The notes beneath the pieces are model-generated. The model saw only the letters and a list, made by a program, of their open reading frames with translations, did no database searches and was not told the origin of the DNA. Shown one piece after another: positions 29,777 through 39,013 of a stretch of DNA of 64,000 nucleotides. This DNA is from Burkholderia multivorans ATCC BAA-247 (lineage in GTDB: Bacteria; Pseudomonadota; Gammaproteobacteria; Burkholderiales; Burkholderiaceae), in NCBI RefSeq assembly GCF_000959525.1, contig NZ_CP009832.1, positions 1,612,001 through 1,676,000 on the forward strand. The letters run 5' to 3'. The position numbers and the translations under genes are program-made. Numbering within the stretch: position 1 is the stretch's first letter; every line of letters starts with the position of its first letter.

Positions 29777-29816
29777 CACCGAAGATCAGGCCGAGTCACC
29801 GAAGGTCAGGCCGAGT
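29777..29816. repeat. Two tandem 20-bp repeats
   Basis: The unit CACCGAAGATCAGGCCGAGT (29777-29796) is followed directly by a copy differing at one base (29797-29816). It lies between the toxin-antitoxin promoter and the Mpo1-like gene. No function is evident. Confidence 0.8.
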
Positions 29817-29878
29817 GTTTCCTGGCTACTCAAAACCACGCCTGAGTCCTTGATTCTTCGTGTGTCCGAAGGTCGGTT

Positions 29879-29904
29879 TTCGCCCCTTTTTTTGCGGGGG
29901 CGAA
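29879..29904. terminator. Hairpin downstream of the Mpo1-like gene
   Basis: TTCGCCCC (29879-29886) pairs with GGGGCGAA (29897-29904) around a T-rich loop. It lies just beyond the Mpo1-like stop and could stop transcription from the right, but the T-run sits in the loop rather than after the stem. Confidence 0.35.
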
Positions 29905-29931
29905 GACCGCCGGAAACCTTTGTCAGACGGA

Positions 29932-30249
29932 CTAGAGCGGGATCTTTCCGGTACAGATGTCCCTGAACATCACCCAGTCGCCCATCAGGCTGTAGACCGG
30001 GTGGCGGAACGTCGCGGGGCGGTTCTTTTCGAAGAAGAAATGGCCGACCCACGCGAATCCGTAGCCGCAGACGACGGCGGCCGGCAGCCACGCCCAGTCG
30101 CCGGTCGCGATCGCCATCGCGACGCAGCCGATCACGCCGAGCGAGCCGATGAAATGCAGCCGCCGCGACGTGCGGTTCTGGTGTTCGTTCAGATAGTACG
30201 GATAGAAATCAGCGAAGCTGGCGAATTGCTCCGTATGGGTATGCGCCAT
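29932..30249 (-). CDS. Mpo1/DUF962-family membrane protein
   Basis: This 105-residue protein belongs to the DUF962 family, whose yeast member Mpo1 is a dioxygenase in 2-hydroxy fatty acid breakdown. Visible features are FYPYYLNEHQNRTSRRLHFIGSL near the N-terminus with conserved His, two membrane helices (VIGCVAMAIATGDWAWLPAAVVCGYGFAWVGHFFF), and FRHPVYSLMGDWVMFRD. GAGGAG lies close upstream of the ATG. The bacterial role is not established. It is divergent from the CBS gene. Confidence 0.85.
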   Translation of the reverse strand: MAHTHTEQFASFADFYPYYLNEHQNRTSRRLHFIGSLGVIGCVAMAIATGDWAWLPAAVVCGYGFAWVGHFFFEKNRPATFRHPVYSLMGDWVMFRDICTGKIPL

Positions 30250-30350
30250 GGCCGTCTCCTCGGGCCGCCGTCCACCCGGACATTGTGCGGCGGCCGGCGA
30301 ACCTCCGCAAGCGGGCGGCGGCGCGCCCGGCGGGGCCGCGCGCTTTCCTT

Positions 30351-30356
30351 TTGACA
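30351..30356 (+). promoter_or_regulatory. -35-like TTGACA upstream of CBS gene
   Basis: A perfect TTGACA lies 54 bases before the CBS-protein ATG in the divergent gap. The hexamers 16-18 bases downstream (around GAAAAC) are poor -10 matches. Confidence 0.35.
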
Positions 30357-30409
30357 GGCTTTCCGATAGGATCGAAAACGGTTTTGCATTCAAGCATGAG
30401 GGGACTACG

Positions 30410-30865
30410 ATGCGCGTCAGCGATATTCTGAAAGTGAAGGGCAACACGCTGTTTACGGTGACGCCCGATAAGCCGCTGCGCGAAGCGGTCGACACGATGG
30501 CCGAACACGATATCGGTTCGCTCGTCGTGATGGAGTACGGCGATCTCGTCGGGATTCTGACGTTCCGCGAAATCATTCTGCGGCTGCGCGAGAACGGCGG
30601 TGCGATCGGCGACGTGCAGGTCCGCAAGGTGATGGACGAGCCGCTCACGTGCACGCCGGAAACCGACGTCAACGAAGTGCGCCGGATGATGCTAGAGCGC
30701 CATGCGCGCTATATGCCGGTGCTCGACAAGAAGGTGCTGATGGGCGTGATTTCGTTCTACGACGTCGCGAAGACGGTCGTCGAGGCGCAGAGCTTCGAGA
30801 ACCGCATGCTGAAGGCCTACATCCGCGACTGGCCGGAACCGGAAGCCGAAGCGCACAAGCCCTGA
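30410..30865 (+). CDS. Two-CBS-domain protein
   Basis: This 151-residue protein consists almost entirely of a CBS pair (residues about 1-62 and 70-128). Typical segments are GNTLFTVTPDKPLREAVDTMAEHDIGSLVVME and LTCTPETDVNEVRRMMLERHARYMPVLD. CBS pairs bind adenosine nucleotides such as AMP, ATP or NAD. GAGGGG seven bases before the ATG supports the start. As a stand-alone protein it may be an energy sensor, but its partner is unknown. Confidence 0.9.
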   Translation: MRVSDILKVKGNTLFTVTPDKPLREAVDTMAEHDIGSLVVMEYGDLVGILTFREIILRLRENGGAIGDVQVRKVMDEPLTCTPETDVNEVRRMMLERHARYMPVLDKKVLMGVISFYDVAKTVVEAQSFENRMLKAYIRDWPEPEAEAHKP

Positions 30866-31013
30866 ACCGAAGGCAGCCCGCCGTCGCGATGACGACGTGC
30901 GGGCGCAGCCGGCCCGCATGCGGCGGCACAGGCAGCGCCTGCGCCGCCGCTTTTTCGACAACCACACGACAAGGCCCGCGCAGCTTCGCCGAGACGACGC
31001 GCGCGTATTCCGA

Positions 31014-32948
31014 ATGAGCGATCAATCGCATGTTTCGTCGGGGCGGCGCAGCGAGCGGCGCGCCCATGCGTCTCAGTTCGACCTGTTGCGCGAACGCCGT
31101 TTCGCGCCGTTCTTCACGACCCAATTCCTCGGCGCGCTGAACGACAACGTTTTCAAGATCGGTTTCACGTCGCTCGTCACCTATCACACCGCGCGGTTCT
31201 CCGGCGTCGACGCGAAAACCGCCGCATTCCTGATTTCCGCGATCTTCATCCTGCCGTTCGTGCTGTTCTCGGCCACGTCCGGCCAGATCGCCGACAAATA
31301 CGACAAGGCGACGCTCACGCGCTTCGTGAAGACGTTCGAGATCGTGCTGATGCTGATCGGCGCGGCCGGCTTCGTCACGCACAGCGCGGCACTGCTGTAT
31401 CTGTGCACGTTCATGATGGGGATGCACTCGACGCTGTTCGGCCCCGTCAAGTATTCGTACCTGCCGCAGCATCTCGGCGAGCACGAGCTCGTCGGCGGCA
31501 ACGGGCTCGTCGAGATGGGCACCTTCATCGCGATCCTGATCGGGACGATCGTCGGCGGCGCCGCGGCCGGCATCGAAGGCAGCGGCGAGCGCGTGCTCGC
31601 AGTCAGCGTCGTCGCGATCGCGCTTGCCGGGCGGCTCGCGGCGCATCGCGTGCCGCCGACGCCCGCGCCGCAGCCCGATCTCGTGATCAACTGGAATCCG
31701 ATCAGCGAAACGTGGCGCAATCTCGCGCTCGCGCGGCAAAACCGCACGGTGTTCCTGAGCCTGCTCGGCATCTCGTGGCTCTGGTTCGTCGGCGCGACCT
31801 TCCTCACGTCGTTCTTCAATTTCGCGAAGGACGTGCTGTCCGCGAGCCCTGACGTCGTCACGGTACTGCTCGCGACGTTCTCGGTCGGCATCGGGCTCGG
31901 CTCGCTGCTGTGCGAGCGGCTGTCGCAGCGGCGCGTCGAGATCGGCCTCGTGCCGCTCGGCTCGATCGGCATCAGCGTGTTCGCGATCGATCTGTATTTC
32001 GCGAGCCATGCGCTGCCGGCGCCCGCGCACCTGCTGTCGGTCGGCGAATTCCTGGCCGGCCTGCGCCACTGGCGCATTCTCGCCGACCTGTTCCTGCTCG
32101 CGATGTTCGGCGGCTTCTACAGCGTGCCGCTGTATGCGCTGATCCAGAGCCGCAGCGCGCCGACGCACCGCGCGCGCATCATCGCCGCGAACAACATCCT
32201 CAACGCGTTCTTCATGATCGTGTCGGCCGTGATGGCGATGGCGCTGACGAAGGCCGGCGTCGACATTCCGGGGCTGTTTCTCGTGACCGCGCTGCTGAAC
32301 GTCGCGGTGGCCGCGTATATCTATCTGCTGGTGCCGGAGTTCCTGCTGCGCTTCGTCGCGTGGGTGCTCGTGCATACGTTCTACCGGATCCGGATCGTGC
32401 ATGCGGAGCGGATTCCGGAAGACGGCGCGGCCGTGCTCGTCTGCAATCACGTGAGCTATGTGGACGCGCTGGTGCTGGCCGCCGCGAGCCCGCGGCCGAT
32501 CCGCTTCGTGATGGATCACCGGATCTTCAAGACGCGTTTCGCGAGCTGGGTGTTCCGCCATGCGAAGGCGATCCCGATTGCGCCGCGCCACGAGGATCCC
32601 GGCATGCTCGCGCGCGCGTACGACGCATGCGAGGCCGCGCTGAAGGACGGCGAGATCGTCTGCATCTTCCCCGAAGGCAAGCTGACCAAGACGGGCGACA
32701 TCAACACGTTCCACCACGGCATTACCGAGATTCTGACGCGCGTGCCGGTGCCGGTCGTGCCGATGGCGCTGCGCGGGCTGTGGGGCAGCGTGTTCTCGCG
32801 GCATACGGATGCACGGCTGCCGCGGCCCGTGAAGCGCGGCGTGATGAGCCGGCTGACCCTGGCGGTCGGCGAGCCGATGCCGGCGGCGCTCGCGACGCCG
32901 GCCGCGCTGCAGGCCGCCGTGGCCGAACTGCGCGGCGCGCGCAAATAA
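31014..32948 (+). CDS. Fused MFS transporter-acyltransferase (LplT-Aas-like)
   Basis: This 644-residue protein joins an N-terminal major facilitator domain of twelve helices (about 20-430; FFTTQFLGALNDNVFKIGF) to a C-terminal 1-acyl-glycerol-3-phosphate acyltransferase (about 440-640). The acyltransferase motifs are intact: NHVSYVD (HX4D) and FPEGKLTKTG. The transporter half resembles LplT, which brings lysophospholipids into the inner membrane; the fused acyltransferase would re-acylate them. The acyl-ACP synthetase half found in Aas is absent. No strong ribosome site is visible before the ATG at 31014. Confidence 0.9.
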   Translation: MSDQSHVSSGRRSERRAHASQFDLLRERRFAPFFTTQFLGALNDNVFKIGFTSLVTYHTARFSGVDAKTAAFLISAIFILPFVLFSATSGQIADKYDKATLTRFVKTFEIVLMLIGAAGFVTHSAALLYLCTFMMGMHSTLFGPVKYSYLPQHLGEHELVGGNGLVEMGTFIAILIGTIVGGAAAGIEGSGERVLAVSVVAIALAGRLAAHRVPPTPAPQPDLVINWNPISETWRNLALARQNRTVFLSLLGISWLWFVGATFLTSFFNFAKDVLSASPDVVTVLLATFSVGIGLGSLLCERLSQRRVEIGLVPLGSIGISVFAIDLYFASHALPAPAHLLSVGEFLAGLRHWRILADLFLLAMFGGFYSVPLYALIQSRSAPTHRARIIAANNILNAFFMIVSAVMAMALTKAGVDIPGLFLVTALLNVAVAAYIYLLVPEFLLRFVAWVLVHTFYRIRIVHAERIPEDGAAVLVCNHVSYVDALVLAAASPRPIRFVMDHRIFKTRFASWVFRHAKAIPIAPRHEDPGMLARAYDACEAALKDGEIVCIFPEGKLTKTGDINTFHHGITEILTRVPVPVVPMALRGLWGSVFSRHTDARLPRPVKRGVMSRLTLAVGEPMPAALATPAALQAAVAELRGARK

Positions 32949-33116
32949 CGGTGCGTCGGCGCTGCGCGCCGGCGCACGATCGCATCGCGCGGCCCGGACG
33001 GCCGGCACGGCTGGCATAATGTCGGTTTACCTATTTTTCGATCGGCGAACCGGCGGCGTGCCTGTTGGACGACAGGCCGCGTTCGGGTTTGCGCATTTTC
33101 TTTGGGCGGTTCCACC

Positions 33117-34217
33117 ATGTCCGGCAATACCCTCGGCACGCTTTTCACTGTCACGACCTTCGGCGAGTCGCACGGCCCCGCGATCGGCTGCGTGATCGAC
33201 GGCTGCCCGCCGGGCATGGCGCTCACCGAGGCGGACATCCAGGCCGAGCTCGACCGTCGCAAGCCGGGCACGTCGCGGCACGTCACGCAGCGGCAGGAGG
33301 CCGACGAGGTCGAGATCCTGTCCGGCGTGTTCGAAGGCGTGACGACCGGCACGCCGATCGCGCTGCTGATCCGCAACACCGACCAGCGCAGCAAGGACTA
33401 CGGCAACATCGTCGAGACGTTCCGGCCCGGCCATGCGGACTACACGTACTGGCAGAAATACGGCGTGCGCGACTATCGCGGCGGCGGCCGCTCGTCCGCG
33501 CGCCTGACCGCGCCGATCGTCGGCGCGGGCGCGGTCGCGAAAAAGTGGCTGCGCGAGCGCTTCGGCGTCGAGGTGCGCGGCTACATGAGCGCGCTGGGCG
33601 AGATCGACGTGCCGTTCGTCGACTGGTCGCACGTGCGCGAGAATCCGTTCTTCGCGCCGAATGCGGCGATCGTCCCGGAACTCGAGGCGTACATGGATGC
33701 GCTGCGCAAGGACGGCGATTCGATCGGTGCGCGCATCGACGTCGTCGCGTCCGGCGTGCCGGTCGGGTGGGGCGAGCCGGTGTTCGACCGGCTCGACGCC
33801 GACATCGCGAAGGCGATGATGAGCATCAACGCGGTGAAGGGCGTCGAGATCGGCGCGGGCTTCGACAGCGTCGCGCAGCGCGGTTCGGTGCACGGCGACG
33901 AGCTGACGCCGGCCGGTTTCGTCGGCAATCACGCGGGCGGTGTGCTTGGCGGGATTTCGACGGGGCAGGACATCACGGTGTCGATCGCGATCAAGCCGAC
34001 GTCGAGCATCCGTACGCCGCGCCGCTCGATCACGAAGGACGGACAGCCGGCGACGGTCGAAACGTTCGGCCGCCACGATCCGTGCGTCGGCATCCGTGCG
34101 ACGCCGATCGCCGAATCGATGCTCGCGCTGGTGCTGATCGACCATGCGCTGCGCCACCGCGCGCAGTGCGGCGACGTCGAGACGCAGACGCCGAAGATCG
34201 CCGGCCGCGCGACGTGA
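33117..34217 (+). CDS. aroC: Chorismate synthase
   Basis: This 366-residue enzyme catalyses the last step of the shikimate pathway, converting 5-enolpyruvylshikimate-3-phosphate to chorismate with reduced FMN. The three signatures are present: [18 protein letters not shown], the [27 protein letters not shown] active-site block, and [16 protein letters not shown]. The [10 protein letters not shown] start is the family start. A CATAAT at 33015-33020 is a possible -10. It is a single gene ending in a strong terminator. Confidence 0.98.
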   Translation: MSGNTLGTLFTVTTFGESHGPAIGCVIDGCPPGMALTEADIQAELDRRKPGTSRHVTQRQEADEVEILSGVFEGVTTGTPIALLIRNTDQRSKDYGNIVETFRPGHADYTYWQKYGVRDYRGGGRSSARLTAPIVGAGAVAKKWLRERFGVEVRGYMSALGEIDVPFVDWSHVRENPFFAPNAAIVPELEAYMDALRKDGDSIGARIDVVASGVPVGWGEPVFDRLDADIAKAMMSINAVKGVEIGAGFDSVAQRGSVHGDELTPAGFVGNHAGGVLGGISTGQDITVSIAIKPTSSIRTPRRSITKDGQPATVETFGRHDPCVGIRATPIAESMLALVLIDHALRHRAQCGDVETQTPKIAGRAT

Positions 34218-34253
34218 TGCGGCCCACGCGTCGTCGCTGAGCGCATCGACGCA

Positions 34254-34292
34254 AAACGGGGCACGGCGATGAGCCGCGCCCCGTTTCTTTTT
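34254..34292 (+). terminator. Terminator of aroC
   Basis: AAACGGGGC (34254-34262) pairs with GCCCCGTTT (34278-34286), with an inner CGGC/GCCG pair in the loop, followed by a short T-run to 34292. Confidence 0.82.
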
Positions 34293-34294
34293 GC

Positions 34295-34324
34295 ACAAAA
34301 AAAAACGCCGCGTCGCGCGGCGTT
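34295..34324 (-). terminator. Terminator of the ETF-QO gene
   Basis: Reading the minus strand, a 9-bp stem (AACGCCGCG paired with CGCGGCGTT, 34304-34324) with a three-base loop is followed by a run of T, seen as A at 34297-34305 on the plus strand. It lies ten bases beyond the ETF-QO stop and back-to-back with the aroC terminator. Confidence 0.85.
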
Positions 34325-34333
34325 GGTGATGCG

Positions 34334-36007
34334 TCACATGTTCGGATAATTCGGCCCGCCGCCGCCTTCGGGCGTGACCCACACGATGTTCTGCGTCGGG
34401 TCCTTGATGTCGCAGGTCTTGCAGTGCACGCAGTTCTGCGCGTTGATCACCAGACGATCGCTGCCGTCGTCGTTCTTCACGAACTCGTACACGGCCGCCG
34501 GGCAGAAGCGGCCCTCCGGGCCCGCATACGTGCGCAGGTTCACGTTCACCGGTACGCTCGGATCCTTCAGCGTCAGATGCGCCGGCTGGTTCTCTTCGTG
34601 GTTCGTGTTCGAGATGAACACCGACGAGAGGCGGTCGAACGTCAGCTTGCCGTCCGGCTTCGGATAGACGATCGACTCGCACTGCGACGCCGGCTTCAGC
34701 ATCTCGTGATCCGCATGCTTGTGGTGCAGCGTCCACGGCACGTTGCCGCCCATCAGCTTCTGCTCGATGCCGACCATCAGCGTGCCGAGATACAACCCCT
34801 TGGCCATCCACTGCTTGAAGTTGCGCGCGCGGTACAGCTCCGTGTACAGCCACGACTGGCGGAACGCATCGGGATACGCATTGAGCTCGTCGCTCTGACG
34901 GCCCGCCTGCACGGCGTCGAACGCCGCATCGGCCGCGAGCATGCCGGTCTTGATCGCCGCATGGCTGCCCTTGATCCGCGACGCGTTGAGGAAGCCCGCA
35001 TCGTCGCCGATCAGCGCTCCGCCCGGAAACACCGTCTTCGGCAGCGACATCAGCCCGCCGGCAGTAATCGCGCGCGCACCGTACGACACGCGCTTGCCGC
35101 CTTCAAGGAACGCGCGGATCGACGGATGCGTCTTGTAGCGCTGGAACTCCTCGAACGGCGACAGATACGGGTTCGTATAGCCGAGACCGACCACGAAGCC
35201 GACCACGACCTGGTTGTTGTCCATGTGATACAGGAACGAGCCGCCGTAGGTGTCCGGCTTCAGCGGCCAGCCGGCCGTGTGGATCACGAGGCCCGGCTTG
35301 TGTTTGGCCGGATCGATTTCCCACAGCTCCTTGATGCCGATGCCGTACGCCTGCGGATCGGCGTTCGCGTCGAGCTTGAACTTCGCGATCAGCTGGCGGC
35401 CGAGATGGCCGCGGCAGCCTTCGGCGAACAGCGTGTACTTCGCGTGCAGTTCCATGCCGAGCTGGAAGTTCTCGGTCGGCTCGCCGTCCTTGCCCACGCC
35501 CATGTTGCCGGTCGCGACGCCCTTCACCGAGCCGTCGTCGTTGTAGAGAATCTCCGCGGCCGGAAAGCCGGGAAAAATTTCGACGCCGAGCGCCTCGGCC
35601 TGCTGGCCGAGCCAGCGCGTGACGTTGCCGAGCGAAATCACGTAGTTGCCGTGATTCTTGAAGTTGTCGGGCAGCGCCCAGTTCGGCGTTTGCACCGCGC
35701 TCTTCTCGGACAGGAACAGGAAGCGGTCTTCCGTCACCTCGACGTTCAAGGGCGCGCCGCGTTCCTTCCAGTCCGGGAACAGCTCGGTGAGCGCGCGCGG
35801 GTCCATCACCGCGCCCGACAGGATGTGCGCGCCGATCTCGGAACCCTTCTCGAGCACGCACACGCCGATCTCGGTGCCTTTCTCGGCAGCCAGCTGCTTG
35901 AGCCGGATCGCGGCCGACAGCCCGGCCGGGCCGCCGCCGACGATCACGACGTCGTATTCCATCGATTCGCGCGGGCCGTATTGCTCGATGAGGCTTGCGG
36001 GGGTCAT
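34334..36007 (-). CDS. Electron-transfer flavoprotein-ubiquinone oxidoreductase
   Basis: This 557-residue inner-membrane-associated enzyme passes electrons from ETF, reduced by acyl-CoA dehydrogenases, to ubiquinone. It has an N-terminal FAD-binding Rossmann motif (YDVVIVGGGPAGLSAAIRL), the central HTAGWPLKPDTYGGSFLYH region, and a C-terminal 4Fe-4S cluster site (CPAAVYEF...NCVHCKTCDIKDP). Length matches the family. MTPASLIEQYGPRE is chosen as the start because GAGGAA lies ahead of it; the open frame runs 26 codons further. A 13-base inverted repeat sits directly upstream. Confidence 0.97.
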   Translation of the reverse strand: MTPASLIEQYGPRESMEYDVVIVGGGPAGLSAAIRLKQLAAEKGTEIGVCVLEKGSEIGAHILSGAVMDPRALTELFPDWKERGAPLNVEVTEDRFLFLSEKSAVQTPNWALPDNFKNHGNYVISLGNVTRWLGQQAEALGVEIFPGFPAAEILYNDDGSVKGVATGNMGVGKDGEPTENFQLGMELHAKYTLFAEGCRGHLGRQLIAKFKLDANADPQAYGIGIKELWEIDPAKHKPGLVIHTAGWPLKPDTYGGSFLYHMDNNQVVVGFVVGLGYTNPYLSPFEEFQRYKTHPSIRAFLEGGKRVSYGARAITAGGLMSLPKTVFPGGALIGDDAGFLNASRIKGSHAAIKTGMLAADAAFDAVQAGRQSDELNAYPDAFRQSWLYTELYRARNFKQWMAKGLYLGTLMVGIEQKLMGGNVPWTLHHKHADHEMLKPASQCESIVYPKPDGKLTFDRLSSVFISNTNHEENQPAHLTLKDPSVPVNVNLRTYAGPEGRFCPAAVYEFVKNDDGSDRLVINAQNCVHCKTCDIKDPTQNIVWVTPEGGGGPNYPNM

Positions 36008-36016
36008 TGGCGTTCC

Positions 36017-36029
36017 TCTAACCGTTAGA
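36017..36029. promoter_or_regulatory. Inverted repeat ahead of the ETF-QO gene
   Basis: TCTAAC-C-GTTAGA lies nine bases upstream of the ETF-QO start and abuts its ribosome-binding sequence. This perfect six-base dyad could be an operator for a repressor of fatty-acid or branched-chain catabolism; that role is inference. Confidence 0.4.
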
Positions 36030-36185
36030 ATGCTTTTATTCGGGAGCGTATTGTCTGCGAAACAAAACGCTTGCCGCAACAGCATCCGGCTAGATTAGCA
36101 CGACCGTTCTATTTATGTGCTAGCGTTATGCCGTCCGTGCCGCGCCGTTCGAGGCGGCGAAACGAGACATCGAAAGGGGTGGGCA

Positions 36186-36962
36186 ATGGGTCGATCGATC
36201 AATCTGGAAGGCAAGGTTGCGCTGGTCACGGGCGCGTCGAGCGGCCTCGGGCAACGCTTCGCGCAAGTGCTGTCGCAGGCCGGCGCGAAGGTCGTCCTGG
36301 CGAGCCGGCGCGTCGAGCGCCTGAAGGAGCTGCGCGCGGAAATCGAAGCGGAGGGCGGCGCCGCGCACGTCGTGTCGCTCGACGTCACCGACGTGCAGAG
36401 CATCAAGGCGGCCGTCGCGCACGCGGAAACCGAAGCCGGTACGATCGACATCCTCGTGAACAACTCGGGCGTGTCGACGATGCAGAAGCTCGTCGACGTG
36501 ACGCCCGCCGATTTCGAGTTCGTGTTCGACACGAACACGCGCGGCGCGTTTTTCGTCGCGCAGGAAGTCGCGAAGCGGATGATCATGCGCGCGAACGGCA
36601 ACGGCAAGCCGCCGTACCGGATCATCAACATCGCGTCGGTGGCCGGGCTGCGCGCGTTTCCGCAGATCGGTCTGTATGCGATGAGCAAGGCCGCGGTCGT
36701 GCAGATGACGCGCGCGATGGCGCTCGAATGGGGCCGTCACGGGATCAACGTGAACGCGATCTGCCCGGGCTATATCGATACCGAAATCAACCATTACCTG
36801 TGGGAAACCGAGCAGGGCCAGAAGCTGCAGTCGATGCTGCCGCGCCGGCGCGTCGGCAAGCCTCAGGATCTCGACGGGCTGTTGTTGCTGCTCGCGGCCG
36901 ACGAGTCGCAGTTCATCAACGGCTCGATCATCTCCGCGGACGACGGCTTCGGCGTCGCCTGA
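36186..36962 (+). CDS. Short-chain dehydrogenase/reductase
   Basis: This 258-residue SDR has the cofactor loop TGASSGLGQ, the NNSG motif, the catalytic triad region IINIASVAG...YAMSKAAVVQMTRAMALEW (Ser, Tyr, Lys), and CPGYIDTEINHYLWETEQGQKLQSMLPRRRVG. SDRs of this type reduce or oxidise hydroxyacyl or keto groups with NAD(P). The substrate is not determined. A GAAAGGGGTGGG site precedes the ATG. It is 29 bases upstream of a thioesterase and divergent from ETF-QO, which suggests acyl-CoA metabolism. Confidence 0.9.
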   Translation: MGRSINLEGKVALVTGASSGLGQRFAQVLSQAGAKVVLASRRVERLKELRAEIEAEGGAAHVVSLDVTDVQSIKAAVAHAETEAGTIDILVNNSGVSTMQKLVDVTPADFEFVFDTNTRGAFFVAQEVAKRMIMRANGNGKPPYRIINIASVAGLRAFPQIGLYAMSKAAVVQMTRAMALEWGRHGINVNAICPGYIDTEINHYLWETEQGQKLQSMLPRRRVGKPQDLDGLLLLLAADESQFINGSIISADDGFGVA

Positions 36963-36991
36963 GCGGAGCCTCCGCAACGAAGAAGACTGCA

Positions 36992-37423
36992 ATGAGCGAT
37001 TACTTTCCCGTATTTGAAATGTCGATGCCGATCCGCTGGGGCGACATGGACGCATTCGGCCATGTGAACAACACGGTCTATTTCCGTTACATGGAGCAGG
37101 CGCGGATCTCGTGGTTCGAGCAGCTCGGCATCGCGGGTGGCAATGGCGAAGGGCACGGGCCCGTGATCGTCACCGCGTCGATGGAATTCCTGAAGCAGCT
37201 GCACTATCCGGGCGACGTGATTGCGAAGATGACGGCCGCGCGGCCGGGTCGCAGCAGCTTCGACACCGGCTTCGAACTGACGCGCGCCGACGATCCGCAT
37301 CACGTCTATGCGCGCGGCAACGCGCGCTGCGTATGGGTCGATTATGCGCTCGGCAAATCGGTGCCGCTGCCGCAGGTGCTGCGCGACGCGATCGAATCCG
37401 CGCTCGGCGCGAAGGTCGACTGA
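36992..37423 (+). CDS. Acyl-CoA thioesterase, 4HBT hotdog family
   Basis: This 143-residue hotdog-fold protein has the active-site segment RWGDMDAFGHVNNTVYFRYMEQARISWFE, with the catalytic Asp and helix of 4-hydroxybenzoyl-CoA-thioesterase-like enzymes. It probably hydrolyses acyl-CoA thioesters. Length is normal. It follows the SDR by 29 bases on the same strand. The acyl group is unknown. Confidence 0.88.
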   Translation: MSDYFPVFEMSMPIRWGDMDAFGHVNNTVYFRYMEQARISWFEQLGIAGGNGEGHGPVIVTASMEFLKQLHYPGDVIAKMTAARPGRSSFDTGFELTRADDPHHVYARGNARCVWVDYALGKSVPLPQVLRDAIESALGAKVD

Positions 37424-37537
37424 GCGCCGGCACGCCGGCTGGCCGCCGCCGCTGCGCGCCGCCGGCGCCTTTGCTTTTCCGTTCCCGGTCTTGCGCGCAT
37501 CGACGGCGTCGGGCGTGCCCGCCGCGATGCCGGCCCG

Positions 37538-38083
37538 TCACTGCCCGAGCAGGCGCTGCAGCAGCTCCGCCGTATTGCTCGTGCCGTATTTGCGCATCAG
37601 CCGCGCGCGATAGATGTCGACCGTGCGCGAGCTGATGTCGAGCACGCGTCCGATCTGCTTGCTGGTCTTGCCGGTCGCGAGCTGCGCGGCGATCTCGCGC
37701 TCGCGCGGCGTCAGTTCGACCGCGACGCGGCGCGTCGCACTCAAATCCTCGAACGTCCACACGCCGGCCGCGAGCGGCGCGGTGCGATCGAGCGCGCGGC
37801 CCGTGACGTGGCACCAGAACAGTTCACCGTCCGCCCGTTTCATGATCCGGTCGTCCGCGTAAATGCCGTTCGCGGCCATCACGCGCGAGATGCGCTCGCC
37901 GATCCGCTGGAATTCGTCCGGCGACGGGTACAGCACTTCGTACGATTGGCCGAGCAGGTCGGCGCGCGTGCAGCGGAAGATCGCGGCGACCGCATCGTTG
38001 CAGTCCTCGATCACGCGGTCGCGCGACATGACGAGGCCGAGCGGCGCGAGATGGAAGGCGGTCTGGTAATCGAGAGCGGGCAT
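37538..38083 (-). CDS. PAS-LuxR transcriptional regulator
   Basis: This 181-residue protein has an N-terminal PAS domain (about 5-110; MSRDRVIEDCNDAVAAIFRCTRADLLGQSYEVLYPSPDEF) and a LuxR/FixJ helix-turn-helix (about 122-178; VELTPREREIAAQLATGKTSKQIGRVLDISSRTVDIYRARLMRKYG). The start at MPALDYQTAF removes 81 upstream residues that are not family-like. It is divergent from scoAB with a 224-base gap, and so may sense a small molecule or redox state and control that operon. That link is positional only. Confidence 0.88.
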   Translation of the reverse strand: MPALDYQTAFHLAPLGLVMSRDRVIEDCNDAVAAIFRCTRADLLGQSYEVLYPSPDEFQRIGERISRVMAANGIYADDRIMKRADGELFWCHVTGRALDRTAPLAAGVWTFEDLSATRRVAVELTPREREIAAQLATGKTSKQIGRVLDISSRTVDIYRARLMRKYGTSNTAELLQRLLGQ

Positions 38084-38307
38084 GGACGCGGGCAGCCGGT
38101 GGCAAACGCTTATGTATTTTTGCGTATTGTGCCGTATCCGCGGCGCATCGTACCCTTTCGGGCATCTCGCGGCGCATGCCGCGGTATAAAAACGGCGCGC
38201 TTCGACGCATACCGCGTCGAGCATGCATAGAATGATGCGGCGGGCTTGCGGGCCACGTCGGCGCGTAAACCGGTTTCGCTGGTTTCCATAGAGGAAGGGA
38301 CATACAG

Positions 38308-39012
38308 ATGAACAAAGTCTATCCAAGCGCGGCTGCGGCGCTGGAAGGGATCGTCCGCGACGGACAGACCTTCGCGGTCGGCGGCTTCGGCCTATGCGGG
38401 ATTCCGGAAGCGCTGATCGCCGCGTTGCGCGATTCGGGCGTCAAGGGCATCACCTGCATCAGCAACAACGCGGGCGTCGACGGTTTCGGCCTCGGTCTGC
38501 TGCTGGAAACGCGCCAGATCAAGAAGATGATCTCGTCGTACGTCGGTGAGAACAAGGAGTTCGAGCGCCAGTACCTCGCCGGCGAACTCGAGCTCGAATT
38601 CACGCCGCAGGGCACGCTGGCCGAGAAGCTGCGCGCCGGCGGCGCGGGCATCCCCGCATTCTTCACGAACACCGGCTACGGCACCGTGATCGCCGAAGGC
38701 AAGGAAACGCGCCAGTTCGGCGATCGCCATTACGTGCTCGAACCGTCGCTGACGGCCGACGTCGCGCTCGTGAAGGCCTGGAAGGCCGACAAATCGGGCA
38801 ACCTGATCTATCGCCGCACGGCGCGCAACTTCAACCCGATGTGCGCGATGGCCGGCAAGATCACGGTCGCCGAGGTCGAGGAGATCGTCGAGAACGGCGA
38901 ACTGGATCCCGACCACATCCACACGCCGGGTATTTTCGTGCAGCGCCTCGTGCTGAACGCGACGCCGGAAAAACGTATCGAACAACGCGTCGTGCGCGCG
39001 AAAGGAGACTGA
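38308..39012 (+). CDS. scoA: 3-oxoacid CoA-transferase subunit A
   Basis: This 234-residue alpha subunit pairs with the next gene to transfer CoA between succinyl-CoA and acetoacetate (or another 3-oxoacid), for use of ketone bodies or aromatic intermediates. It shows the CoA-transferase I signature [16 protein letters not shown] and the [12 protein letters not shown] segment. GAGGAAGG lies just upstream of the ATG. One base separates it from subunit B. A related pair, pcaIJ, acts on 3-oxoadipate; the sequence here looks more like ScoA. Confidence 0.93.
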   Translation: MNKVYPSAAAALEGIVRDGQTFAVGGFGLCGIPEALIAALRDSGVKGITCISNNAGVDGFGLGLLLETRQIKKMISSYVGENKEFERQYLAGELELEFTPQGTLAEKLRAGGAGIPAFFTNTGYGTVIAEGKETRQFGDRHYVLEPSLTADVALVKAWKADKSGNLIYRRTARNFNPMCAMAGKITVAEVEEIVENGELDPDHIHTPGIFVQRLVLNATPEKRIEQRVVRAKGD

Positions 39013-39013
39013 C

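Noticed and set aside
30669-33017. 782-codon minus-strand frame opposite the MFS-acyltransferase gene
   Set aside because: Antisense shadow; no domain and the opposite strand gene is well supported.
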